Shown: positions 49,800 through 58,668, counted from the stretch's first letter. The stretch is DNA of 64,000 nucleotides from M55B165 sp964423265 (GCA_964423265.1 CAYREF010000002.1:30323-94322), one strand, 5' to 3'. Notes: generated by a model not told the origin, from the sequence alone. Made by a program: numbers and translations.

Positions 49800-51038
49800 A
49801 TGAAAAAAAATGAATTAAAAAAAGGTGAAAAAGCTTCAGTAATTGTTTCTGTAGTAATATTTTTATTGGCACTTTCCAAAGGCATAGCAGGATACCTCTC
49901 GGGTAGCTCAGCATTAATTGGTGATGCAATACATAGCGGAGTTGATTTGGTAGTTATGTTTGCTTCCTGGGTGGGGTTAAGGATTTCACAAAGGGAACCA
50001 ACTGAAAAGTTTCCCTACGGATTCTACAAAGCTGAATCCCTGGCTACCCTTTTCATATCGTTTGTTATACTTTATGCTTCCTATGAACTGATAAAGGAGG
50101 GATACTCCAGGCTTTTTTCTGTATCCAGGATAAATATGCCGGTTTTGGCTTTAGTAGTAGTTTTTTTAGCTGCAGTTATAACTGTTTTTACTTCAAGGTA
50201 TCTTGCTAAAATTTCAAGAGAAATAAATTCAGAATCCCTTATGGTCACTTCCAGGGAGCAGCTGATGGATGCCTTTACCTCGGTAGGGGTATTTATAGCA
50301 GTGTTTCTAAGCTATTTACAAATAAGATATGTTGAAGGAATAGCCACTATTGTAATTGCCTTATTAATTTTGCGGATAGGCATAATCTCAGCCAGGGATG
50401 CTATTTTCTCATTAATGGATGTAAGTCCGAGCAAGGATGTAGAAACAAAAGTTGTGGAGATTATAGAAGGAGACCAAGCCATAGATGATTATTCAGGTTT
50501 AAAATTAAGGCGGTCTGGCCCTTATATATTTGGGGAAGTAACCGTAGGAGTTAAAAAATTCATAAATGTAGATAAAGCCCATGTGATAATAGATAAGCTA
50601 GAAAAAAAGATTAAAGAAATAAAGGCAGTTGATTCATTTGTGGTACATGTGGAACCTTACAAAAGCAAGGATTTTAAAATAGTTATACCAGTTATAGAGG
50701 ATGAGGGACTTAGGTCCAAAATAATGGAACATTTTGGCAGGGCGAAGTACTTCCTTTTTTGCTATATTAAGGGAGAAGAAATAAAAAAATATTACATAAA
50801 GGAAAATAAATATAAGGATAAGGATGTAAGGGCTGGGTTGGCAGCAACCCATTTTATAAAGGAAGAAAACGTAAATATCCTTATAACCCGAGAGATAGGA
50901 GAAATCTCTTTCCATACCCTAAGGGACAGCCTGGTAGATGTTTATATTACAGAAGATGAAGCAGCAGAAGATATTATAAGAAAATTCAGCCAAGGCAAGC
51001 TAAAAAGATTAGGTAGCCCCACTAAAGAAAAAGATTAG
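49800..51038 (+). CDS. Cation diffusion facilitator with C-terminal NifX/NifB-like domain
   Basis: A 412-residue protein with three parts. The membrane domain (about 10-205) has six helices, with metal-site helices ALIGDAIHSGVDLVVMFASW (HxxxD) and SREQLMDAFTSVGVFIAV, where the usual HxxxD or DxxxH position is ExxxD. The cytoplasmic CDF dimer domain (about 208-285) ends HVEPYKSKDF. The last 120 residues (KIVIPVIEDEGLRSKIMEHFGRAKYFLFCYI ... NILITREIGEISFHTLRDSLVDVYI) form a dinitrogenase iron-molybdenum-cofactor (NifX/NafY/NifB tail) domain. Such domains bind metal clusters. It probably exports Fe2+, Zn2+ or Mn2+ with cluster-linked sensing. It overlaps the convergent next gene by four bases. 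Confidence 0.88.
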   Translation: MKKNELKKGEKASVIVSVVIFLLALSKGIAGYLSGSSALIGDAIHSGVDLVVMFASWVGLRISQREPTEKFPYGFYKAESLATLFISFVILYASYELIKEGYSRLFSVSRINMPVLALVVVFLAAVITVFTSRYLAKISREINSESLMVTSREQLMDAFTSVGVFIAVFLSYLQIRYVEGIATIVIALLILRIGIISARDAIFSLMDVSPSKDVETKVVEIIEGDQAIDDYSGLKLRRSGPYIFGEVTVGVKKFINVDKAHVIIDKLEKKIKEIKAVDSFVVHVEPYKSKDFKIVIPVIEDEGLRSKIMEHFGRAKYFLFCYIKGEEIKKYYIKENKYKDKDVRAGLAATHFIKEENVNILITREIGEISFHTLRDSLVDVYITEDEAAEDIIRKFSQGKLKRLGSPTKEKD

Positions 51039-52324
51039 CTTACATATATTTGTTTAGGGTTTTTGTTTAATATTTTTTCTGCAAATTCTACAGCTTCCCC
51101 AAAATCAAAGTAACCCTGCCTAATCCTATTATAAAGGACAGTTGATATTGCCGACCTGGCATTCTTTTGGGCTCCATATGCTCCTTCTACAAACATATAA
51201 TCGCCACCAAATCCAAATATCTTGTTTGACGGGAGAAACTCGATAACCGAATCCAGGATATTTGAGTACAGTTTTGTGGAAACCTCGGCCAGCCAGCACA
51301 GGTTGAAATAGCAATTGGGATACATTTTAAGCATTGCAATAAGCTTTCCGGTATATGGGTAGCCGGCGTGGAAGATATCAAATCTGGCACGCCTGTATTT
51401 GGTAACCAGAGGAGCTAGGTATGAAGGATCAGAGTTTCTTATGTCATTTAAATTACTTTCTATAAGGCCAGTGTGTACCTGGACAGGAAGGTCGGAATCT
51501 ATTGCCTTCTTTATGCAGTAATGTACCATGTAATCCTGGAAAGGCTTAATATCAGAAAAAGAGAGGGTATCCTGGCTGCTTGTAGATTTGTTTAGTTTAA
51601 AAATCTTAAGGAAGTTTTTTTCTGCTTCAGTATAGCTGACATCCTCAAATGAGATATCCCTGCTGTAGGCAAGCCCTATTTTTATCCCAAAGATTTTTCT
51701 TTCTTCAATTATCCTGTCTATAAGCATTATTATATCTTTTAAGTCATAAATGCTGCAGCCATATTTTTCTTCAACCCAGCTTAAGGCCTGCAGGGAATTT
51801 GTTTCTAAAATTCTGTCCGGCCTGAAAACTGGGAGAAAGTAATCTGTGTCGGGCTCTGTTTGCAGTATATCCTGCTGGTCAAGGACCTCTAGGTCATTTA
51901 AGATATATCCTATATTTGATTTATTTTTGAGGATTTTTTCATAGAAACTAGTTTTTTTGTTTTTTTGCATTAACTGGGTGACCTTATGAACGGACTCTAG
52001 GTCAATTGCTTCTACATTATAGATATCCTTTAGGGCACAAATTATAATCCTGGCATAAGTGGTGTTTTTAATGTTGTCCCAATAGGGCTTAAATAACTTC
52101 CATTTCTTTTCGAGATTTACTGAAGGGTCCTGCAAGTTTTCAAAATCTTTTTCTGCCAGTCCTGAGCTAATCAGGTCAGTAGAAGCATAATGCTTAAACA
52201 GGTGGAAGAAGTCCATGCTTTTATTACGCCTTTCTGTTTCATACATCAGGTGTTCATGAGTGTCAAAGATTTCTATTGAATCTATATTATTCTGGATTTC
52301 TTTGAATAATTTTTTGTCTTCCAA
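51035..52324 (-). CDS. Amidohydrolase-family protein
   Basis: A 429-residue TIM-barrel metal hydrolase. IEIFDTHEHLMYE near residue 20 gives the first His-x-His pair, LPVQVHTGL near 275 and FDIFHAGYPY near 310 give later histidines, and IFGFGGDYMFVEG near 375 supplies the final Asp. The layout resembles amidohydrolase-2/uronate-isomerase-like enzymes. The middle region is helical and unlike common members. It has its own promoter region at 52325-52436 and faces the CDF gene tail to tail. Substrate is unknown, a sugar acid or lactone is possible. Confidence 0.7.
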   Translation of the reverse strand: MEDKKLFKEIQNNIDSIEIFDTHEHLMYETERRNKSMDFFHLFKHYASTDLISSGLAEKDFENLQDPSVNLEKKWKLFKPYWDNIKNTTYARIIICALKDIYNVEAIDLESVHKVTQLMQKNKKTSFYEKILKNKSNIGYILNDLEVLDQQDILQTEPDTDYFLPVFRPDRILETNSLQALSWVEEKYGCSIYDLKDIIMLIDRIIEERKIFGIKIGLAYSRDISFEDVSYTEAEKNFLKIFKLNKSTSSQDTLSFSDIKPFQDYMVHYCIKKAIDSDLPVQVHTGLIESNLNDIRNSDPSYLAPLVTKYRRARFDIFHAGYPYTGKLIAMLKMYPNCYFNLCWLAEVSTKLYSNILDSVIEFLPSNKIFGFGGDYMFVEGAYGAQKNARSAISTVLYNRIRQGYFDFGEAVEFAEKILNKNPKQIYVS

Positions 52325-52436
52325 TGGCCCTCCTTAATTTTCATTACCAGTTAATTCTAAGTAATAAAAAAATAAAAGTAAAAAAAAAGAAAAAAATAAC
52401 TTATAATTTTCACCAAACAAAGCAAAAGGAGGGTTA

Positions 52437-52859
52437 ATGTCAAAAATAACAAATGAAGAATTAAAGGAAGGTAAAAAGCAGTTAGAGGGCGTACTTATAT
52501 TATGCTGGGTTTTGGCCATAATTTTAGGCTTGAGCCTGGTTACGTCTTGGTCTGACCCTTTGGAGGTTATACGGGCAGACATGTGGAGGGGGGACTTTGG
52601 CATAAGGAGTTTTGTCCTGCTTTTTGCGGGCATTGCGTCTATTCCTTTTAAGGCTATTTATTCACTTATTGCACCCGCCTTGTATATTGTGGAGCTTGTG
52701 GGCATATACCAGAGAAAGGCCTTTGCAGTGCCCCTGGGAAGGGCAGTTTTGGTGGTAACCATGGTTTTTTTATTTCCAATAGGAACTATAATAGGGGCAA
52801 TACTCTGGAAAAGGTTTAACCACCCGTCAGCAAAAAAATATCTAAATTATGAGGAGTAA
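52437..52859 (+). CDS. Multi-pass membrane protein, unknown function
   Basis: A 140-residue protein with three or four membrane segments (about 18-38, 60-80, 78-95, 105-125), a charged N-terminus and the ending KRFNHPSAKKYLNYEE. ATG 52437 is preceded by AAAGGAGGG. The C-terminal motif (IGTIIGAILWKRFNHPSAKKYL) is typical of small uncharacterised membrane proteins. It stands two bases before the first 2TM gene, so the two are probably translated from one transcript. No function is inferred. Confidence 0.75.
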   Translation: MSKITNEELKEGKKQLEGVLILCWVLAIILGLSLVTSWSDPLEVIRADMWRGDFGIRSFVLLFAGIASIPFKAIYSLIAPALYIVELVGIYQRKAFAVPLGRAVLVVTMVFLFPIGTIIGAILWKRFNHPSAKKYLNYEE

Positions 52860-52861
52860 AC

Positions 52862-53137
52862 ATGGATAATGAAGAAAAATACAAGCAGGCGAAAAAAAGG
52901 GTTGATGAAATTAAAGGCTTCTACAGCCACTTTTTTTCATATATTGGTGTAAATATTATTTTAATTGTTATAAACCTGGTAACCAGTCCGGATAACCTTT
53001 GGTTTTACTGGGTAACTTTGTTTTGGGGGATAGGTGTATTCTGGCATGCTATGGGCGTATTTGTTTTTGAGAGAATTACCGGCAAAAAGTGGGAACAGAG
53101 AAAAATTAAGGAAATTATGAAAAAAATGGATAGCTAA
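52862..53137 (+). CDS. 2TM domain protein, copy 1
   Basis: A 91-residue protein of the 2TM domain family: a short charged N-terminus (YKQAKKRVDEIKGFYSHFFSYIGVN), two membrane helices (IILIVINLVTS and FWGIGVFWHAMGVFVF) and a lysine-rich tail. It is about 70 percent identical by eye to a second gene at 60580. The family occurs near sensor kinases and is otherwise of unknown function; here it follows the small membrane protein by two bases. Confidence 0.85.
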   Translation: MDNEEKYKQAKKRVDEIKGFYSHFFSYIGVNIILIVINLVTSPDNLWFYWVTLFWGIGVFWHAMGVFVFERITGKKWEQRKIKEIMKKMDS

Positions 53138-53147
53138 ATTATTTGTT

Positions 53148-53960
53148 ATGGGTGAAGAAAATGTTATAAATAGAGCAGAATGGCCCCAAACTATAGACTC
53201 TATAAAAGAGGGCTTATTTGAAATAGGACTAGAAAAAGGAATGACAGTATTAGTTCATTCTTCGCTAAGTTCAATGGGCTGGGTATGCGGTGGAGCCGTA
53301 GCTGTAATATGTGCTCTTCAGTCAGTACTGGGTAAATCAGGGAGCCTGGTTATGCCTGTTCACTCAGGACAACTTTCAGACCCTAAATACTGGACAAACC
53401 CTCCTGTGCCTGAAAAATGGTGGCCAACTATAAGGGAGAATATGCCTCCCTTCTATAAAGATATTACCCCCTCCAGGGGTATGGGAGAGATTGCAGAATG
53501 TTTCAGGAAAACAAGGGGAGCTTTAAGAAGCGACCATCCCCATTATTCATTTTGCGCCTGGGGAAGACATGCCCGTAAAATCATAGGCAGGCATAGCCTT
53601 GAATTTGGTTTGGGGGAGGCTTCTCCTTTATCCACTATATATAGGCTAGGCGGGCATGTTCTGCTTTTGGGTGTGAGCCATTCAAGCAATACTTCCCTGC
53701 ATCTGGCAGAATACAGGGCAGATTACCCGGATAAGAAGAAAAAGGTAAACTCTGCGCCCATAGTTATCAGGGGCAAGAGGATATGGGCTGATTTTGAGGA
53801 TATAGATCTAAGCTGTAATGATTTTGAAGATATCGGAAAAGAGTTCAAGAACTATTCAAGAACATTAAGGGAGGAAAAAATAGCTCTGGCACAGTCCCAA
53901 TTTTTTTCACAAAAGGAATTAGTTGATTTTGCAGTCAATTGGATGGAAGAAAATAGGTAA
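53148..53960 (+). CDS. AAC(3)-family aminoglycoside N-acetyltransferase-like protein
   Basis: A 270-residue protein of the Antibiotic_NAT fold: ITDSIKEGLFEIGLEKGMTVLVHSSLSSMGWVCGG-type start (residues about 12-46), GSLVMPVHSGQLSDPKYWTNPP, PSRGMGEIAECFRK, RSDHPHYSFCAWGRHA and LGVSHSSNTSLHLAEYRADYP. The catalytic histidine and aspartate sites are in these segments. The family acetylates the 3-amino group of aminoglycosides or unknown amines. In environmental bacteria members are often housekeeping, so a resistance role is not claimed. Confidence 0.85.
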   Translation: MGEENVINRAEWPQTIDSIKEGLFEIGLEKGMTVLVHSSLSSMGWVCGGAVAVICALQSVLGKSGSLVMPVHSGQLSDPKYWTNPPVPEKWWPTIRENMPPFYKDITPSRGMGEIAECFRKTRGALRSDHPHYSFCAWGRHARKIIGRHSLEFGLGEASPLSTIYRLGGHVLLLGVSHSSNTSLHLAEYRADYPDKKKKVNSAPIVIRGKRIWADFEDIDLSCNDFEDIGKEFKNYSRTLREEKIALAQSQFFSQKELVDFAVNWMEENR

Positions 53961-53964
53961 TAAT

Positions 53965-54621
53965 ATGAATAAAATATTACAGGTAATGGTGGGCTCTTAT
54001 GCCCATGGTCTGGCAAAAGAAGAAAGCGATATTGATTACAGGGGAGTTTTTGTGCAAAACACAAGGCAACTGTTAAAGCTTAACCCAGAAAAAAAAGATA
54101 CAATCTGGAATGAAGGAGAGAAGGATTCTACCTTTTATGAAATTGCTAAGTTTTTGCTGATGGCTGTAAATGGGGTTCCCACAATCTTGGAAGTTTTTCT
54201 GGCTCCGGTGGTTTTTCAGGATGACTATGGAAAGAGATTGAGGGAACTATTCCCATATGTATGGAACTCTAAAAAGGTTAGGGATTCTTTTATCAATTAC
54301 AGCAAAAACCAGAGGAAAAAATTTTTAGAGGACAAAGGGGGCAGAAGAAATAAGTATGGTGTGAATTACTTGAGGGCTTTATATAATGGGTTTGAGCTTT
54401 TGGATTCAGGTAAGAATTTTTCAATTAATTTAGAAGACTCACCTATTTTTAAAAAATTAAAAAGAATAAGGGAAGGCAACTATAGGATAGGAGAAGTAAT
54501 AGAGGAGGGGTTTTACTGGGAGAAAAAACTGGAGCAGGCTTATGCCAGGAATCCAGAAAAGAAAAGCGATATGGAAAATATTGAAAATTTTTTATTTGAA
54601 ATCAGGAAGGCCTACTGGTGA
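53965..54621 (+). CDS. RlaP-type nucleotidyltransferase (PF10127-like)
   Basis: A 218-residue protein with a DNA polymerase beta-type nucleotidyltransferase core at its start: MVGSYAHGLAKEESDIDYRGVFV (GS-x-G...DxD), then TFYEIAKFLLMAVNGVPTILEVFLAP. This is the pattern of the family named for RNA repair. The start is ATG 53965 after AGGTAATAAT; a longer upstream start would overlap the acetyltransferase. Its stop overlaps the GTG of the next gene, a phosphatase similar to the 3'-phosphatase of polynucleotide kinase, so the pair looks like an RNA- or DNA-end processing unit. Confidence 0.75.
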   Translation: MNKILQVMVGSYAHGLAKEESDIDYRGVFVQNTRQLLKLNPEKKDTIWNEGEKDSTFYEIAKFLLMAVNGVPTILEVFLAPVVFQDDYGKRLRELFPYVWNSKKVRDSFINYSKNQRKKFLEDKGGRRNKYGVNYLRALYNGFELLDSGKNFSINLEDSPIFKKLKRIREGNYRIGEVIEEGFYWEKKLEQAYARNPEKKSDMENIENFLFEIRKAYW

Positions 54622-55034
54622 AAAGAAAAGCAATAATTTGTGATATAGACAACACCCTTTCCATCAGGGGCAAAAGAGGTATTTATGATTTTAAAAAAGT
54701 GGGAGTTGATAAGCCCAATAAGCCAGTGGCAAAGATAGTGGAGCTTTTCTATAAAAACGGATTTAAAATTATCCTGGTTTCGGGGAGGGAGGAAAAATAC
54801 AGCAAAGAAACCATCAGGTGGCTGGAGAAAAATGCTATCCCTTATAATAATATTTATTTCAGGAAACAGGGAGATGCCAGACAAGATAAAATGGTAAAAA
54901 AAGAGATATATGAAAAAAATATAAAACAAAAAGCAGAAGTACTATTTGTTTTAGATGACAGAGACAGGGTAGTGGAGATGTGGAGAAAGGATTTAAATTT
55001 AACCTGCCTGCAGGTTGATTACGGAAATTACTGA
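54618..55034 (+). CDS. Polynucleotide kinase-like 3'-phosphatase domain protein (HAD)
   Basis: A 138-residue HAD protein that closely follows the phosphatase half of T4 polynucleotide kinase: AIICDIDNTLSIRGKRGIYDFKKVGVDKPNKPV, IILVSGREEKYSKETIRWL, YFRKQGDARQDKMVKKEIYE and VLDDRDRVVEMWRKDLNLTCLQVDYGNY. The kinase half is absent. It would remove 3'-phosphates or cyclic phosphates from RNA or DNA ends. The start GTG 54618 overlaps the stop TGA of the RlaP-like gene by four bases, so the two are translationally coupled. Confidence 0.85.
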   Translation: MKRKAIICDIDNTLSIRGKRGIYDFKKVGVDKPNKPVAKIVELFYKNGFKIILVSGREEKYSKETIRWLEKNAIPYNNIYFRKQGDARQDKMVKKEIYEKNIKQKAEVLFVLDDRDRVVEMWRKDLNLTCLQVDYGNY

Positions 55035-55037
55035 AGT

Positions 55038-55250
55038 TTAGGTTAACTCATTTTTTGCCAATAACTTCTTGGCAATTTCTTCATCCTTTTCTTCTACTGA
55101 CAAGGCTACCCCATTAGCAATTTGCTGGGAGGGATACATTTGCCCCGCATCATCTGAAAATATAAAGGATTCTATTCCATTTCCCTTCAGATAGCTTTTG
55201 GCAAGTTCAGCTTCAAGCCTGGAATTAAATATTTTAACTGTTTTTTTCAT
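55038..55250 (-). CDS. DUF2007 domain protein
   Basis: A 70-residue protein of the DUF2007 family: VKIFNSRLEAELAKSYLKGNGIESFIFSDDAG at the start, then GVALSVEEKDEEIAKKLLAKN. These small ferredoxin-like proteins are thought to be signal-transduction or ligand-binding modules, often associated with membranes or zinc ribbons. It lies three bases beyond the end of the phosphatase gene, convergent to it, with no clear operon partner. Confidence 0.8.
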   Translation of the reverse strand: MKKTVKIFNSRLEAELAKSYLKGNGIESFIFSDDAGQMYPSQQIANGVALSVEEKDEEIAKKLLAKNELT

Positions 55251-55346
55251 ATTTCCATTATAAGGGAAAAATTAAATTTTTAAACTAGGCTAAATGTTAT
55301 ATCATTAGTAAACAAATGGCATAAATAAATTTGGAGGTGTCCCTAA

Positions 55347-56024
55347 GTGGAATTTGAAGGCTTTAACAGCGATGATTTTTGCTTTTTTATAGATATGCCA
55401 AAAGGCTACAAGAGGAAAATCAGGAAAAAAATCGAAAATTTTGGAAATATTGTATACAAGGATTTAAATGACAACATACAGGATTCATACAAGGTTCACA
55501 AAAGTAATGCGCTAAAAGATGGGATTAAAAAGGCATGGTACAGCATAGGGAAAGCATACCAGGATAGAAGCCAATTCCAGCTGTGCGGAATGACAATCTA
55601 TATTCAGGTAAACCGGCTGGGGTTTAATTCTATTGCCAGGGGCGGCTCCTTTAGGGACAGCAAACCTATAGGGATATTATATGAAAAAATTTCCAGGGAT
55701 CCGGAATCTTTTATGCAGCTGCTCCGCTCTTACGGAGAAAATTATTTTTTAAAGTTTTTTAGGAGAATACCTTTAAGGGGTGAACAGATAAGGCCAGGGC
55801 TGGAGAAATGGGAAACATTCTTAGAGATCAGGCTGGATAAAATTAATTTTGATTTTATAGAATACATATTGGCGGTATTGGAACAAAACAAGTTGCCTGG
55901 AATACAAATTTGTACTGGGATAGAGCCAGACCAGGGTATACTGGCAAATCCTGAAAAATTGGTTAAGAAGTCAGTAGCTATTTTAGAAAAACTCCATAAG
56001 TTCCTGGATTTTATGGAAGCTTAG
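55347..56024 (+). CDS. Hypothetical protein, 225 residues
   Basis: A soluble protein beginning at GTG 55347, seven bases after GGAGGTG. I do not firmly recognise it. The start MEFEGFNSDDFCFFID and the QFQLCGMTIYIQ region weakly recall DUF1054/YktB-like proteins, but the rest does not match well. The middle region (QFQLCGMTIYIQVNRLGFNSIARG) and the C-terminal helices show no catalytic motif. It overlaps the convergent TPR gene by four bases at 56021-56024. Confidence 0.65.
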   Translation: MEFEGFNSDDFCFFIDMPKGYKRKIRKKIENFGNIVYKDLNDNIQDSYKVHKSNALKDGIKKAWYSIGKAYQDRSQFQLCGMTIYIQVNRLGFNSIARGGSFRDSKPIGILYEKISRDPESFMQLLRSYGENYFLKFFRRIPLRGEQIRPGLEKWETFLEIRLDKINFDFIEYILAVLEQNKLPGIQICTGIEPDQGILANPEKLVKKSVAILEKLHKFLDFMEA

Positions 56025-56374
56025 AAGTTGAATTTTTTTGCAAGCTTTTTATAAATTTTAGATTTTGGCTTCATGGATAATGCTATCTTTATATGCCCCC
56101 TGGCTCTGGCAATGTTTCCCTCTTTTACCAAGCATAAAGACAGGCCGTAATGGGCAAAGTCATTAGCTGCGTCTATGTCTACAGCTTTTTTAAAATTTTT
56201 TTTGGCAGAGGCGTAAAAGCCACAATTATAATAAGCTCTGGCCAAAGCCTCCCTTATAGAACCCTTATTAGGCTCACAGGATTTAGCTTTTTCCAGATGC
56301 ATTATAGCCTTTAGGAAATCTTTTTTCCTAGATAATTTTTTACCTTTTCTATAGTGATAATAAGCTTCAGTCAT
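56021..56374 (-). CDS. TPR repeat protein
   Basis: A 117-residue soluble protein with about three tetratricopeptide repeats: YHYRKGKKLSRKKDFLKAIMHLEKAKSCEPNKGS, IREALARAYYNCGFYASAKKNFKKAVDIDAAND and FAHYGLSLCLVKEGNIARARGHIKIALSMKPKS. TPR proteins mediate protein contacts; the partner is unknown. The gene faces the 225-residue gene tail to tail and is divergent from the following lipoprotein pseudogene. Confidence 0.85.
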   Translation of the reverse strand: MTEAYYHYRKGKKLSRKKDFLKAIMHLEKAKSCEPNKGSIREALARAYYNCGFYASAKKNFKKAVDIDAANDFAHYGLSLCLVKEGNIARARGHIKIALSMKPKSKIYKKLAKKFNF

Positions 56375-56438
56375 TTTTAGTTTGATAGTAAAATGTTACT
56401 TTTATAAAATAGCAAAAATAAATTATATTTAAAAGGCT

Positions 56439-57285
56439 ATGAAAATAAAATATTTATTAGCGGCAGTATCTATATTGTCTGTGTTTGCATTTGGCTGCAG
56501 CAGATACCTAGATGTTCCTGAGGGTGAGTGGAAACTAATAAACTCAGATTATTTTAATTACCATTATCAGGTAAATTCTAAATTAAGCCCGGAAGATTTA
56601 AGTGATGCCGTGGAAAAGCTGGAGTGGTTCTGGGATTATGCGGCTGGGTTTTGGGGTTATGATAGTAAAAAAATAGATTATTATTATTTTTTATCCAGGG
56701 AAGATGTAAAAAAACTAACTGGCCGGGACATGAATGCCAAGGCTATAGTGGAAAAAGATATTGTTTTAAGCATTTTTGCCTCAGATGCCCATGAGGTTTC
56801 CCACCTGTTTACAACTCCTGCTGAATCTCCCCTAAGACTTGCAAATTTCTGGATGGAGGGTATAGCCATGTATTATACCTGGCCCAAATTATATTATCCG
56901 CCAGGCGAAGCCCGCTTATATATATACAGAGCCATTGGGCGCCTGGCATGGTCATTCAGTCCACTACTGGGCAAAAGAGCTGCTGGCAGGAGGCAATTTG
57001 CCAGACTTAGAGCCTCTAATCTGTGGTAACCGTCATTTTGATTCACTGGATACCAATACCGGCTATCCTGTAGCAGGGTCATTTATAACCTATCTTCTAG
57101 GCAGGGGGCATTCCGATTTAGAAATGGTGGAAAAATACAGGGTATTTATGGATTTTGCAAATAAGGCAAATTCAAAAGAGAAAGTAAAACTGGTCTTTTC
57201 GGAAGTGTTTGGAAAAAAATTTATCCAGGTTGAAAGGAGCTGGAAAGAATTTTTACTGGATTGGAATGAAGAATGCTTATATTAA
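56439..57285 (+). pseudogene. Gluzincin-type metallopeptidase lipoprotein, frameshifted
   Basis: One gene split by a one-base frameshift. Frame 1 (from 56439) encodes a signal peptide ending in a lipobox (SVFAFGC) and a zinc peptidase core with HEVSH (about residue 120) and WMEGIAMYY, a HExxH plus Glu arrangement. After about residue 165 the frame turns to nonsense, while the +2 frame from about 56935 continues with WHGHSVHYWAKELLAGG and GYPVAGSFITYLLGRGHSDLEMVEKYR and ends at 57285. The break is at about 56925-56945. It is either a recent mutation or a sequencing error. The gene is probably an extracellular membrane-anchored peptidase when intact. Confidence 0.75.
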
Positions 57286-57474
57286 ATTTAAAAAATAATG
57301 TATAAGACATTTCACTTATAGAGATATTTAACGGAGACAATAAAGCTAGCCAAAGATTTAGATATTTAGGAATAAAGAGCCAGGCTTGGCAAGGAACAGG
57401 GGAGGCAAAATAGATTTTAAATAAAAGACAACTATTTTGATATTTGACTACAATATGTATAAAGGAATTGAATT

Positions 57475-58076
57475 ATGTTACATAAGCTTTTTTCTTCGAA
57501 AACAAGAGTCGAAATCTTAAAATTGTTTTTATTAAACGCAGATGAGATTTTTTATCAGAGGAAAATCTCTAATCTTACTGCCCAGCCCATAAGAGGGATA
57601 CAGAGAGAGTTGAAAAATTAAGCAAAATCGGGCTCATTGAAAGTTCGGTGCAGGGCAACCGCAATTACTATAAGTTAAACAAGGCTTGCCCTATAGTTCA
57701 GGATTTAAAAAATATTTTTTTAAAAACTGTAGGTGTTGCAAAAGTGCTAAAGGAAAGTTTAAGCAAAGAGAGAATCAAGTTTGCATTTATTTATGGCTCT
57801 TATGCAAAGGGCGAAGAAAGCCTTTTAAGTTATATTGACTTAATGGTTATAGGCGATATTTCATCCAAAGAGCTTTCAAGAATCCTTTCAGAACCCAAGC
57901 AGAAACTGAGAAGAGTAATAAATTACGCGGCCTTCCCATTAAATGAGTTTATAAAAAAAGCAAACAAAAGAGATCATTTTATAAATTCTATACTAAATGA
58001 TAGCAAAATATATATCATAGGAAGCGAAGATGGACTTAGAGAGTTTATCAAACCAGGGCAGGTTAAGATATCATAA
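57475..58076 (+). pseudogene. Winged helix-MNT nucleotidyltransferase (antitoxin-like), frameshifted
   Basis: The first part (57475-57621) encodes a winged helix, KLFSSKTRVEILKLFLLNADEIFYQRKISNLTAQPIRGIQREL, then hits a stop. The next frame continues VEKLSKIGLIESSVQGNRNYYKL and a MNT nucleotidyltransferase, FAFIYGSYAKGEESLLSYIDLMVIG, where the second Asp of the GSY...DxD motif is in YIDLMV. Joining needs one base in the AGAGAGAG run at 57602-57609, a typical slippage site. The following gene is a HEPN protein. The frame break may be real or an assembly error. Confidence 0.8.
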
Positions 58077-58461
58077 AACGTCCAAGAAAGAAATCGGGAA
58101 TTTGCTAACACTTGCAAGAAGGGATATAAAGGACGCAAAATTTGAAGGACTTTCTTCAGACAGTTTGCCTGTGCTTATAATGCTGTACTGCAGCTGGCTA
58201 CAACGCAGAGGATATGGGCCAAAAGGATTAGGCCACCACTATACAGTGTTTCAGCCAATGAAAATAATAATGGGGACCGATTATGATACATTGGCTGATT
58301 ATTTTGATTTTTGCCGGGCCAAGAGAAATATAACTGATTATGGCTATGCAGGAGCGCTCTCAGACACAGAAGCAATGGAGTTAATTGAAGAAGCAGAGGG
58401 GTTTTTAATAATCACCCTGGATTGGCTTAAAGAGAACTATAAGTATTTTAGCAAATTCTAA
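58030..58461 (+). CDS. HEPN-domain protein (toxin-like partner of MNT)
   Basis: A 143-residue helical HEPN protein. The middle helices and the motif AKRNITDYGYAG near the C-terminus match the PF05168-like pattern R-N-x3-DY of HEPN domains. It overlaps the MNT gene by 47 bases, typical for MNT-HEPN toxin-antitoxin modules, in which HEPN is an RNase and MNT an adenylylating antitoxin. Whether this HEPN carries a catalytic R-x4-6-H is unclear, as the His is replaced by Tyr here. It looks intact while the partner is broken. Confidence 0.78.
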   Translation: MDLESLSNQGRLRYHKTSKKEIGNLLTLARRDIKDAKFEGLSSDSLPVLIMLYCSWLQRRGYGPKGLGHHYTVFQPMKIIMGTDYDTLADYFDFCRAKRNITDYGYAGALSDTEAMELIEEAEGFLIITLDWLKENYKYFSKF

Positions 58462-58668
58462 ATCAATGGGGTTAGAAGTACCAGCTATAATTTATGGAGT
58501 TTATTCATAAAATAGTAATAAGGATGCATTGTATAGCTCTTCTATCCTAAATTTTTTTACAGAGTATTTATTTTTAAATTTTGCAGCATATAGAATGTTC
58601 AATAATTATTTGCCCCTTCATATTTTAAAGGATCCAGTATATCATTTTGTAAAAAGCAAGGATAGATT

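Noticed and set aside
53148..53960. Aminoglycoside resistance claim for the AAC(3)-like gene
   Set aside because: The family contains many environmental members with unknown natural substrates, and there is no resistance context such as an integron or other resistance genes.
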